From the NCBI RefSeq assembly GCF_029852145.1, contig NC_079970.1, forward strand, positions 10,287,662 through 10,351,661: DNA of 64,000 bases, read 5' to 3'. The position numbers were made by a program, and so were the translations under genes. The stretch's first letter is position 1; each line of letters opens with the position of its first letter. The DNA is from Microplitis mediator (taxonomy: Eukaryota > Arthropoda > Insecta > Hymenoptera > Braconidae). A model generated the notes under the pieces. It was not told the DNA's origin, did no database searches, and saw only the letters and a program-made list of their open reading frames with translations. This document shows, piece by piece, positions 33,929-44,214 of this stretch.

Positions 33929-34755
33929 CCCGGGAAAAAATGATCAGACCTGATCAGACATGAACAGGCATGAGTCATCAGGCCTGATCAGACATGAAAA
34001 ATGACCATGCCTGACCAGGCATGTTCAGGTCTGATCAGGTATGTTCATGTCTGTTCATGCCCATCCAGGTAAAAAATTATATATAAAAAATGGCCCTATA
34101 TAATTATATATAATTATGTATAACTATATTCAATTATACATGTATATAATTATTGCTATAAAAATAAAAAAAATAAAAATTTCGGGCGTGTGCAGGATTT
34201 GAACCGTAGACCTTGCGCTCGAAAGTGTAACTCGCTACCCACTGACCTAAGAGATTTAGTTGAAAAGTAAGTTTCGTATGAACTTCAAGTAATAAAAATC
34301 TTATACGTGATAGATTCTTGGTCAACAAAATTTTAGCTCTATGAGCAGACATGAACAGCCATGAACAGACATGAACAGCCATGAACAGCCATGAACAGAC
34401 ATGAACATATATGACCAGGCATGAACAGGCATGGACAGGTATGATCAGGCCTGAGCGTATTTAACGCTTCAGACATGAACAGGCATGAACAGACATGACC
34501 AGGCATGGACAGGTATGATCAGACCGGACTGTATTTAACGCTTCAGACATGAACAGGCATGAACAGGCATGATCAGGCCTGAGTGTATTCAACGCTTCAG
34601 ACATGAACAGACATGAACAGGCATGGACAGGTATGATCAGGCCTGATCATGTCTAATTTCAGGCCTAATCATACATGAACAGGCATGATCAGGTCTAATT
34701 TCAGGCCTGATCATACATGAACAGGCATGGTCAGGTCTAATCATTTTTTCCTGGG
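33929..34755. mobile_element. 827-bp foldback element, GATCAGGCCTGATCATG type, copy B
   Basis: Starts CCCGGGAAAAAATGATCAGA and ends in the complement of CCCAGGAAAAAATGATTAGA. Arms are arrays of CAGGCATGAACAGACATG-like units with TATTTAACGCTTCAGACATG spacers. TA flanks both sides within a satellite monomer whose consensus GATAATTAGACTAG gives the empty site. Confidence 0.88.
34180..34260 (-). ncRNA. tRNA-like core of foldback copy B
   Basis: Minus strand: TTAGGTCAGTGGGTAGCGAG (A box), AGCGCAAGGTCTACGG, GGTTCAAATCC (B box), then T-rich sequence. It matches the core of copy A (24880-24952) closely, so the tRNA-like piece is a fixed part of the family. Confidence 0.65.
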
Positions 34756-34945
34756 TAGACTAGACCTATCTATTAGGGCAAATTTACACCCACGATCAAT
34801 TAATAGCTAATAAATCAATCAAAAATGGTGGATAATTAGACTAGAGCCGTCTATTAACTCAAACGTACATGTACGAATTAAATTCAGGGTATTTATGCAA
34901 TAAAATATTTCAGGTGATCAGACCAGCGCTGTTTGAATAAGATGT
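34756..34945 (+). repeat. 81-82 bp satellite, last block
   Basis: About two monomers (GGTGGATAATTAGACTAGAG, ACGTACATGTACGAATTAA), then a variant ending in CAGCGCTGTTTGAATAAG. Confidence 0.85.
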
Positions 34946-35170
34946 AAAAATAAGATGTTAAAATAATTATTAATTTACTTTTTGTATTTTATTTATTTAT
35001 TTATTTTTTTTATTATTCAAATTTACACGTTCAAATATATACAGGCTTATATCTAGCTGATTATCGAGATTTCAAAATTCAGGAGAACAGTAACAGCCAT
35101 CTATTCTTTTGGAAAGAACTACAAAGCTTTCTCATATTCATATTCTTATCGACATTGATGCTAGTTTATT
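34946..35170 (+). other. upstream region of the three-gene cluster
   Basis: AT-rich with no gene. Any promoter of the cluster would lie here. I see no convincing TATA box placed relative to the first ATG. Confidence 0.35.
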
Positions 35171-35632
35171 ATGACGGCGCCACATATTCTTTTCCCGAGC
35201 CCCCAATGGTTGTCAACAATTCCTTCATCTGCTTGCATTTTTTTTAGGCAGAAATTCGCCCACGCGGCTACTTTAAATAAAGAACTTGTGCTCTCAGTAT
35301 CTTGGCCGTTGAAGAAGTCTTTTACCAAGACTCTGGGCGTTGGCTACGAGTGGCAACCACAGACAAAAGAATTTCATCTAGTTGTACAACTAGTTGCTAC
35401 CTCTCCACGGTCAGTTATCACGTTAAGTATCGGTGAATGGAAAACATTGTGTGATAGTTTAGACATTATTACAAATTATTTTTATCATACTAACAGTTTA
35501 ATCGCGCCTTCTCAATGTTAAAAACTTGAACCTCTAAAAATTAGTAAAAATATTGCAGTTTCATTTACCACGAGTTATGACACTCAATCAGTTCTAATAT
35601 CTAGTAAGAATAATAACGTAAAATTTATATAA
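35171..35632 (+). pseudogene. unknown protein A of the three-gene cluster, one internal stop
   Basis: ATG at 35171. The frame stops at TAA 35519-35521 but continues open for 36 more codons to TAA 35630-35632, so the original product was about 153 residues with one nonsense near residue 117. Visible features are a basic middle part (WPLKKSFTKTLGVGYEW) and a segment TLSIGEWKTLCDSLDIITNY. No transmembrane segment, signal peptide or known domain. The stop overlaps the ATG of the next gene as TAATG, an arrangement used for termination-reinitiation in some viral and retroelement mRNAs. No intron signals. I do not recognise the family. Confidence 0.55.
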
Positions 35633-36069
35633 TGTTTATTACTATTAGGCAGTTAAAACATATAAGCAGTTGGGTTCCTCAAAAAATAGACAGTTTAAAT
35701 AAAGTACCAACTGATAAATATAAAAGTGCTATTGTGGACGCTGTTGCTGAGGGCACCTGGAAAAATATAATGAAACACGACATGGATAGGCTGCCGGAGC
35801 CTAAAACAATAGCCTGTTATATGACTGATAATTTCAAGCCTTTATACACCACAAGTGCCACAAAACTGGATACTCAAAATGTCAGTACTCTGAAATTTTA
35901 TGATTTCTTTGGTGAGCTTCTTACTTTTTACGTTTTTGAATTATCACGGGAAGCTTTGGCAATTATACCTACTTTGAAATTTCACTGGGGATCAGAATCA
36001 AATAGCGAAAATTCATACACAAGCCAACAGTTCGAAGTGAAACTTCCAACTTTTACAAGATTCGAATAA
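35632..36069 (+). CDS. unknown protein B of the three-gene cluster
   Basis: Intact 145-codon frame, ATG at 35632 sharing its A with the preceding stop. The protein is soluble-looking, with mixed charge (DKYKSAIVDAVAEGTWKNI, then DMDRLPEPKTIACYM), a Tyr/Phe-rich middle (LKFYDFFGELLTFYVF) and a Ser/Asn-rich C terminus. No signal peptide, no clear motif. Codon use and composition are protein-like and unlike the surrounding repeats. It is the only member of the cluster without a break. Function unknown. Confidence 0.55.
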   Translation: MFITIRQLKHISSWVPQKIDSLNKVPTDKYKSAIVDAVAEGTWKNIMKHDMDRLPEPKTIACYMTDNFKPLYTTSATKLDTQNVSTLKFYDFFGELLTFYVFELSREALAIIPTLKFHWGSESNSENSYTSQQFEVKLPTFTRFE

Positions 36070-36137
36070 AAAAAATTTATAGAACTTCAAGTTATCACAG
36101 TTGGTACTACCACGATCAATATGTTCAACGGTATCAG

Positions 36138-36319
36138 GCGTTTTGAGCACCTGACAAAATATCCCCGACAAAATATCTCCAACAAAATATCTCCGGACAA
36201 AATATCCCCATGAAAAGAAAGCAAAAATAGTGAAAAAAGCCAAAAAAGCTGACACAAAACTGGGGATATTTTGTCCAGAGATATTTTGTCGGGGATATTT
36301 TGTCAGGTGCTCAAAACGC
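36138..36319. mobile_element. 182-bp foldback with GACAAAATATCCCC units
   Basis: Ends GCGTTTTGAGCACCTGACA in both orientations, with three or four units of ACAAAATATCCCCG in each arm and a short Lys-rich-looking A-rich centre. It sits 70 bp after gene B. Related units occur at 63760-64000. Confidence 0.82.
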
Positions 36320-36564
36320 ATGGAACCATAACGTCTATTGAAACAAGTTTTTTATTCAGAATTTCTACATTTTCATGTAAACTACTTGTCTAATAATAAT
36401 TTTTTCAATATATTATTATTATTATTCAAATATCAGTTTACATTGCTTCGATAGTTAATTTTTTTGTCACCGCAGTCGCCATTGCTGCAGTAGCTGCCAT
36501 TCGTAGGTCTATTATGTCATTTCATTGTTAACCGTCCGCTGTCATCTTTTATAGCTTGTGAGTC
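36320..36564 (+). other. spacer before gene C, nothing recognised
   Basis: AT-rich, no open frame. Ends in a moderately GC-rich stretch (GTCGCCATTGCTGCAGTAGC) about 90 bp before the ATG of gene C. Confidence 0.35.
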
Positions 36565-39229
36565 ATGGATATCGTCATTACAATACAAGGTTTTTGGGGT
36601 AACAAAGGTACATTTATACCTAAAGAAATTTGTGCTGTGTCTATTCGAGAAGCCTCATTTATTGCTCATTGGATTATTAAACCTTCAGAAAATTACGAAG
36701 ATCTACCTAAAACTTGGCGATCAGCAAATAATAATCTTACATTGACGCAACATGGAATCGAGTGGTTTAATGGTGATACAGAAAGAGAGTGTGTGTACAA
36801 TAATATCAGACAACTAGTGAAACTATCAAATAAAATTTATACTGTTGGTTTTTATTCTACTAACTTTCTCACAAGTTTACTTAATCGGGAAATTATTAAT
36901 ATCTAATCAGATATTGGCGGTACTTCATCAGACCTACTCCCACCTAAAAGTGGTATGTGTTTTCTTCATACTCTTAAACGTTATACAAATCCTCATCGAA
37001 ATTTTGATTGTGCATTCAACATCACGATTCGCGTTAAAAAATTCATCAAAGAAAGATGTGTACCAAATACAAGTTATCTGCTGCTACTTTCTAACATTCA
37101 TACACTGGTCACAGAAATTAAGGGATAGAAAAAAAATCCGAAATTTTTAGGTGATTTTCAACATGCTGTAACTCGGTGAAAAATGGTCTGGACCTCAAAA
37201 TTTTTTATCATGTACGGTTCCGGAGTAATCATAAGAAAACCAACGAAAAAAAAATTTTCAAAATTTTTGCTGGTCTTTCAAAACCTCTATGGGCGACAAT
37301 AAATTTTTTTGAATAATCCGACTGTCTGACTTTTCTCGAAAATTTTATGCCCTTTAATTTGGTGGCCTTAAAAAGTCTCTACGACGATTTGGCGCCGAGT
37401 TATCATTGATCAAAGCAAAAAAGTCCATTTTGGCTTTGATAATCAATAACTCCGGATGTATTGGTCGTACAGAAAATGGAAGCAGGGTTTTAAAAACTGG
37501 AAAACATTCTCTATAAGGCAAAATTAGTGGCATTTGATAGAAAAATTTTTTTTAAAGCGATATTGTTTGGTAAAAAACAGGTCAAAATTCACAAATTTAA
37601 GGATATTCTGAAATCTTGCTATAACTTTGGATATAACGGATGAACAAAGGATATCTTCGACTTTTTTTCAACTTCAAAGTGTCCTGAAAAAACCCTAAAA
37701 ATTTCAAATCGCTGCGATTTTTCTTTCTTAGTGCCCCGAAGCTTTAAATTTATCGATTTTGTCAAAAATCACCATAATTGGTAGTTTCTCGGTTTTTGTT
37801 CATTTTTTCGATTTGAAAATGGTTTTTTTACCGATAATCTTCATTTCTTTGATCAAAAAGATCGATTATCGAAAAAAATTGAAAAAAAAAAAATTTTGAA
37901 AAAAAATTTTTTTTTTTTCAAAAATTTTTTTTCAAAAATTTTTTTTTTTCAAATTTTTTCATTTTGTTGTATCTGCAATGATTTATCATTGTCAAAAAAA
38001 ATTCCTAAAATTTTTTTTACCGCCGGCATTAAAGTTACCCAAAGCGTATGTTTGGTAAGTTGACATTTAAAGCAGATGCAGTTACAGCGGTAAAAAAAAT
38101 TTTAGGAATTTTTTTTGACAATGATAAATCATTGCAAATACAACAAAATAAAAAAATTTGAAAAAAAAAAATTTTTGAAAAAAAAAATTTTGAAAAAAAA
38201 AAAATGTTTTTTCAAAATTTTTTTTTTTTCAATTTTTTTCGATAATCGATCTTTTTGATCAAAGAAATGAAGATTATCGGTAAAAAAACCATTTTCAAAT
38301 CGAAAAAATGAACAAAAACCGAGAAACTACCAATTATGGTGATTTTTGACAAAATCGATAAATTTAAAGCTTCGGGGCACTAAGAAAGAAAAATCGCAGC
38401 GATTTGAAATTTTCAGGGTTTTTTCAGGACACTTTGAAGTTGAAAAAAAGTCGAAGATATCCTTTGTTCATCCGTTATATCCAAAGTTATAGCAAGATTT
38501 CAGAATATCCTTAAATTTGTGAATTTTGACCTGTTTTTTACCAAACAATATCGCTTTAAAAAAAATTTTTCTATCAAATGCCACTAATTTTGCCTTATAG
38601 AGAATGTTTTCCAGTTTTCAAAACCCTGCTTCCATTCTCTGTACGACCAATACATCCGGAGTTATTGATTATCAAAGCCAAAATGGACTTTTTTGCTTTG
38701 ATCAATGATAACTCGGCGCCAAATCGTCGTAGAGACTTTTTAGGGCCACCAAATTAAAGGGCATAAAATTTTCGAGAAAAGTCAGACAGTCGGATTATTC
38801 AAAAAAATTTATTGTCGCCCATAGAGGTTTTGAAAGACCAGCAAAAATTTTGAAAATTTTTTTTTCGTTGGTTTTCTTATGATTCGTTCGGAACCGTACA
38901 TGATAAAAAATTTTGAGGTCCAGATCTGAAAACTAGAAACTTGAGGCTACAATTTGCTTTTTTTAGTTTTTTTATACGACCATTTTTCACCGAGTTACAG
39001 CATGTTGAAAATCACCTAAAAATTTCGGATTTTTTTTCTATCCCTTAATTTCTGTGACCAGTGTAGTACCAATAATGACTCATCCAACGGATATCTGCAA
39101 CCTAAACGACCACCGACACCGGTGTATATTTCAATGAACAACCTCAGTACTTCAACCAACGCCCAATCATCATCACATCAAAATTATCACTTTGACTCCG
39201 ATAATTCAGTAACATATAAAAATTTATGA
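36565..39229 (+). pseudogene. unknown protein C of the cluster, one stop and a 1961-bp palindrome insertion
   Basis: ATG at 36565. A TAA at 36904-36906 breaks the frame, which then stays open to 37102 where a palindrome is inserted. Removing the palindrome and one TA leaves the frame open to TGA 39227-39229, in total 233 codons apart from the one stop. Visible parts are an N terminus MDIVITIQGFWGN followed by FIPKEICAVSI, then HGIEWFNGD, then a Cys/His region (GMCFLHTLKRY, FDCAFN). The order of an acidic strand, a hydrophobic strand and a late Cys/His region is loosely like RNase H-fold exonuclease-type proteins seen in arthropod repeats, but I would not assign an activity. The C terminus is Ser/Asn-rich. 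Function unknown. Confidence 0.55.
37103..39063. mobile_element. 1961-bp near-perfect palindrome with TA duplication
   Basis: Ends CACTGGTCACAGAAATTAAG in both orientations. Arms of about 930-950 bp pair almost base for base and leave an unpaired centre of about 60 nt (38030-38087). TA flanks both sides (37101-37102, 39064-39065). The interrupted reading frame of gene C proves the duplication. No coding capacity. Confidence 0.93.
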
Positions 39230-39378
39230 TATAAACTGCAAAAAAATATTAAAATAGCATCGACAATTTTGAAAGTTCTACAAAATAATAAAAATATATA
39301 ATAATAAAAATATAAAAATTAAAATATAAAATATTACTAAAAACAAACAACTAACAAAATTAAAAAATTAACATAACA
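39230..39378. other. A-rich spacer
   Basis: Repeated AAAATATAAAA-like sequence between gene C and the GC-rich hairpin. Nothing recognised. Confidence 0.4.
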
Positions 39379-39512
39379 GTCACTGGGGTATTCTCCCCCG
39401 CACGCTTTTCCGATCGATAGCGTCTGGCCCAGTCCCCCTCCACCCGAGGGGGACGAGGGCCCCAGACACTATTGTTCGAGAACAATAGCGGCGGGGAGAA
39501 TACCCTAGTAAC
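39379..39512. repeat. GC-rich nested hairpin (small foldback)
   Basis: Outer arms GTCACTGGGGTATTCTCCCC and the complement of GTTACTAGGGTATTCTCCCC. Inner arms GTCTGGCCCAGTCCCCCTC and GAGGGGGACGAGGGCCCCAG. The GC content stands out against AT-rich surroundings. It ends 9-10 bp before the copia frame becomes open. Confidence 0.8.
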
Positions 39513-39520
39513 TACTAACG

Positions 39521-41279
39521 GAGGGAGAGGGCCAAATTGAAATAACTCTTAATAACGCTCAGACCATTAAAGTAGATAATGTAATTTGTGCGAAGGCTCT
39601 CTCTGATAACTTACTGACGTTAAGAAAATTTGCTGAAATGGGGTTGAGTATTTACTTAGATAACAAAAAGATAGATATTTTTGATCCAGTCTCTAACGAG
39701 TCGTTTATAATGGGTGTGTACAATAAACCTTGTTGGATTATTGAACTGGAAATCAATAACGATAAATTAAATAAAAGGAAAAAGAATACGAAAATATCTA
39801 ATAAACGAATTGTAGCATATTTGACAAAAGATAATAACGAAATTGTGAACGAGACGAGGTATAAACCACGAAGTGTAACGATGCGAAAAAGTTTAATTTC
39901 AAACAATGAGAATTCTATTAATAATTTAGTGAACGAGGGGCTAGAAAATAGTAAAACAGTATCTGAAAAGACTATAAAATTAAAAATGGCAGAAAACGAT
40001 GTGTTAAACAAGAGTGAAAAGCTTTGCGAGGAAGCGCTAGATTCTAAGGTAGAAAAGAAAATGATTTATGAACATTCAAACTTTGACACTACGATTTGGG
40101 ATAGAAAATTTAACGATATAGACGAATTGCCGATTATTGAGATACAAGATAACGAATCTCCGTTTTGTGAGAAATATAATGCTTTGACATGTTAGATTGG
40201 GACACGCATCCTTACCCTCGCAGATTTGAATCACGGTGGAAACACGGTGGGTTTGTTCCATTTTACCACTGTGATTACGCGGTGTATCCATCGTGTTTTT
40301 ACGGTAGCTTGACCACTGTGTATACACGGTGTTTTCACTGTGATTACGCGGTGGATGCAACGTGGAACCACGGTGGTGAAAGAGCACAAAGCCACAGTGG
40401 AGTCACGGTGGATACACCGCGTAATCACAGTGGATACACTGTGTATATCCGGTGGTGAAATGGAACAAACCCACCGTGTAACCACGGTGGATCCACGATG
40501 TTTACACTTCCACGGTGTTTCCACCGTGATTCAAATCTGCGAAGGTAGGCTATCTCAAAAGTTTGCAGAAGAAATTTCCTGAAAATAAAAAATTACAAGA
40601 AGCAATCTTTGACGAAACGATTTTAGAATGTGAAGTTTGTATGATATCAAAAATTAACACATTGCCTTTCAATACGACACGCAGACGAGCGACTGAACCT
40701 TTACAAATTATTCACTCAGACACAATGGTACCCATAAATCCTCCTACTCATCCTAAGGGTTACAGATTTATTTCAGTGTTTAAAGACGACTTTTCGAGAC
40801 TTGGTATGGCTTATCCCATGAAAAATAAAAGCGCCACTGGTTACTGTTTTGAAGCTTTTGTACGAAGTGCACGAAACTTGCTAGGACGAGATGCAAAAGT
40901 TTGTTATTTACGATCTGATCAAGGAACTGAATTGACTGGGGGTTATACAACAGAAGTCTTAAACAAATTAAAAGCTGAATAGCAATTCTCTAGTCCTGAC
41001 ACTCCGGAAAACAATGGTGTCGCAAAAAGATTCAAGCAAACCATTCAAAAGAAAGTAAGATCATATCTGTACGATGCGAAATTTCCGGAAGATATGAGGA
41101 ATTTAGCTTTAAATGCGGCTGTATATGCTTATAATAGGACTCCACATAAATCTAACGACATGATTACACCCATGAGCAAGTTTGCATCGCATCATCATTA
41201 TAATATAAATCGAATTGGACGATTTGGGTGTTTAGTTTTATGTCCAAATAATTTTTTTTTTATTTTAATAATTATTTAA
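39521..41279 (+). pseudogene. pol: copia pol, N-terminal half: pre-integrase zinc region and integrase core
   Basis: The frame is open from about 39521 through LSDNLLTLRKFAEMG to RLGHAS near 40200, where the 331-bp foldback is inserted. It resumes after 40547. The His of RLGHAS and the downstream CEVC form the HHCC zinc motif. The integrase catalytic triad is visible as IIHSDTM, LRSDQGTEL and PENNGVAKRF. There is a TAG before QFSSPDTPENNG (40981-40983). The frame runs to about 41250 (RIGRFGCLVLCPNN), then is lost in the next insertion. Copia-type integrase order and motifs are unmistakable. Confidence 0.88.
40215..40545. mobile_element. 331-bp CACGGTGG foldback element, copy 1 (in copia integrase)
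   Basis: Ends CCCTCGCAGATTTGAATCAC and, complemented, CCTTCGCAGATTTGAATCAC. Both arms consist of CACGGTGG, ACACGGTGGAT and GATTACGCGG units. TA flanks both sides (40213-40214, 40546-40547). Removing one copy plus TA restores the copia frame across the site. Same length as copy 2. Confidence 0.92.
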
Positions 41280-42006
41280 AATAATTATTTCTGAGCTCCT
41301 GTTTGCAAAGCACGTGAAAACGCAGCGTCAGCTTTTTCACCTTTTTATGCGGCAAAGAATAGTGGGAGGATAACTGCAATAAGTTTAACGAATAAGTAAT
41401 AAACTGTCGTCACCTTCCACCAATGACGATAATTAAAAATTCCCCATCAATCGCCAAGCAAAGTCTATAAAAAGCCTGAGCACCATGGCTCAGGGCCTCA
41501 GTTTAATTTAAAATTTCTGGGTCCGCGTAAACGACGTCGATAGCCCGTAATCTTATTGCAGAAATCTTCCGACGTGGCAATAAGTAATCGTCGGTGATAT
41601 AGGTATCCGGCTGATTAATTTCGTGTAGGATATTATTTTATCAGTTACGATTTTCCAAATTTACTTTAAATAAATTGTAAATCGATCTAGGTATCCGGCT
41701 GATTAATTTCGTGTAGGATATTAATTTATTCATTTACGGTCATTATTAATAAATCAAATTGCCAATTGAGTTAGATACTCGGCTGATAATCAACTATTGT
41801 GTAGAGTATAGTTCTCAATTGCAATTGAAAGATCTCGAAGATTTATCCGGTTCGAGTGAATTGTGACGCAAATCACGTGAATTTGCGATCTCACTTCGCG
41901 CCGAGTTTCTGATAAAAACCCGCATAAAAACCCCTTTTGGGTGTGAAAGAGGACGCAATTTATAAATTAAAATCTGTTTAAAATATCTGATAAGACAAAT
42001 AATCTT
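41250..42006. other. inserted noncoding sequence with about 115-bp repeats
   Basis: Lies between the end of copia integrase and the TIR element. GGTATCCGGCTGATTAATTT with TCGTGTAGGATATT occurs at about 41601 and 41691 and a divergent copy at 41776. No open frame. It may be LTR-derived, but no boundary is provable. Confidence 0.5.
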
Positions 42007-42532
42007 TAGTCCGGTCAATTTAGACATTCGACGTTACATAAAGTCCCAACAAGCTGAATTTCTGTGAAATTGTTCAAAACATAATTATAAACAATGTCTA
42101 GAAGTTCCCCATTATTCCCCTGTAAGGAAAAAATTTTATTCAAGGTCAAAGGTAAAAAAAAATGAGTTTTTCGCGATTTTCAGCAAAACGGTAAGTTTTA
42201 TCATAAAAATACCCCAGACAAAAATTGTAGATCATAAAATTATCTATAAAAAATATATCAATACTTTTTTTCTTACGAGCCACCGTTTCTGAGATATAAC
42301 GATTCAAAAAGTTATAAAAGCTGTTATCGTCATAATATGCACACGTTTCCACGCCACCTATGAGGAAGTGTACTTAGCGCGTTTTTTTAACGTAGTTTCC
42401 CCAGTAGGCCTACTCCGCGGGTCAGTTGTGATCCTGTTTAATGTAAAACTATTGCATAATAACGGAAATTTTCAAAGATTGGGAAAGATAAAAGCGATGT
42501 AAATTAAAAAAAAGTATTGAAGTTTATTCGTC

Positions 42533-43214
42533 TTATTCGTAAGTTTCAAATTCTTGTTCTTCTTCTTGTTCTTCTTCTCCTGCTTCTTCTTCATCTTCAT
42601 TTTGGATGCAAGTAAATTGCGTCAATAGCGATGTATCGCATGATACTTCGTCGGAGTCAAACGAATCCTCCATTGTTTGTGATTCAATATTAGAGCACGA
42701 GCGGCCTTGACAATTTGTGCATGCCAAAGAACAAGACAGTTCGACTTTTTTGCAACCACATTTAGCACTGCATCCCTTTTTGCAGTTGCAAAAAATAGTG
42801 TTCGGCAGTTTTTCCGGCGCAGGTGAAAGTAAAGTTAGAACTGGCTCTAATATATTGTTGACCAACTTTCAACCCCAGTCTGTAGGGTCTAGCTGATAAC
42901 CAAGCCACACGAACTTGGTAATATACTCGAAAAAGATGTTGGTGAGCAGCAACTGAGGTTGGAGGAAGACGAGCTAATTGAACTTGTTTTTTATTTTTAG
43001 TATTTTTAACGAAACATGCATATCGATGCTTATCTAAACAGGTAATTTTTTTAGGAGCTCCGTACATGGAAAGAACAAAGCGGATGCCGTTGGTAATAAC
43101 TTCTTGTTGAGTTGAATTACTCTTTTTAAAAACTTCAGCACATTGAATTAAATCTTGTTTTTCAAACGTTTTGAAAACTGCTGTTTTACCCCTCCTGTAA
43201 AATGCCACGCACAC
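42533..43214 (-). pseudogene. CXC-motif protein (GCD/AFYRRGK family), frameshift and one stop
   Basis: The first part (43214 down to about 42880) reads VAFYRRGKTAVFKTFEK, then RFVLSMYGAPKKITCLDKHRYACF and LARLPPTSVAAHQHLFRVYYQV. A 1-nt shift after AWL and a TGA for an expected Trp in the DPTDWG segment separate it from the second part (42865-42533). That part has LEPVLTLLSPAPEKLPNTIF, then a Cys cluster CNCKKGCSAKCGCKKV and CSLACTNCQGRSC like tesmin/TSO1 CXC DNA-binding motifs, and a Glu-rich C terminus. This arrangement occurs in insect repeat-associated proteins of unknown activity. The start is truncated: no ATG, and the usual GCD motif upstream is missing. Location inside long TIRs suggests it belongs to this element. 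Confidence 0.7.
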
Positions 43215-44214
43215 AATATAACAAGAGACAGATGTCTCAAAGTTACACTGGCTTGAAGATTAAGGGACTGGGTTTCATTTTACCTGATATTCTTATAGTT
43301 AAAACTTATGTATATTTTATATTGTAAGTATAAGTTACAATGACCGATAGAAAAATATTTCAACATTTAATATATATATATGTAAAATGAGCGAATGCTC
43401 TGTGGGATTCTGGTGTAGGTGTGGTTAATTCAATAACTAACAATTAACACAAAAATTACAGATAATAGAATAGATCTTTATTTAACAATATGTACACTGA
43501 ATAACTGTAAAAAAAATACTTAAGAGCGAATGCAACTACAAGATACGCGATAGCGAATGCGACTGTAAAGGAATGCGCGTATAAATTCGACACGTGGTCG
43601 ATAGTGGTTAATGACGCGATAATTAATTTATAATTAATAACACGCGAGCAACAATTCAATATATACTCAATAATTAGTAGCCTTGATATACTAGCTAATT
43701 ATTGAGAATAGTTAAGCGGAGATTTAGCGGAGCGGTTCAGACTTATATCACACTAGTGATATATTGAGCGAAGCGGTTAGATGGATAGCTGTATTCGTAT
43801 TGATCGAACTACCAAGTCGATCCTGGCTTGCTGGTGTTGAGCCGGCGTTTCCACTCGGTGCTGACGTGGCAGCATTGCTGCATAAGACGAATTTTCCCAT
43901 TGGCTTAAATGCGCGCCAACCGGAAGTAGTTAACAGCCAATTTCCTTATTGGCTGCCAAGCCCGCTGATATGAGACGAATTATTCCATTGGCCGGCTGGT
44001 AGCGGGTTCTCATGCCATTTCGACACGGTCATGAGCAAGAAATTGCAGGTGTCGAGCCCAGATAGCGAGTGACCCGGCACTATTCTGACATTCAAGTCAG
44101 TAGCGAGTTCGGCTGCTCCCGTACGTAGCGAAAGTACACGAAGCTTTTCAAAATGATTAAGCTCGTGACTGAACAATATATTATATAAAATATAACAACT
44201 CTAGATGTATATAC
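43215..44214. other. interior noncoding part of the TIR element, LTR-like stretch
   Basis: No gene. On the minus strand, 44200-43380 starts near TGTTATATTTTATATAAT, has AATAAAG in its lower part and ends near CATTTTACA, so a solo LTR is possible. No target duplication confirms it. Confidence 0.35.

Noticed and set aside
40189..40582. Several open frames rich in HRV/TRW on both strands (also 62302-62627)
   Set aside because: Translations of the CACGGTGG foldback. Both copies give the same artefacts.
43380..44200. Solo LTR inside the TIR element
   Set aside because: TG/CA-like ends and AATAAA are present, but the flanks show no duplication. Left as a possibility in the spacer entry.
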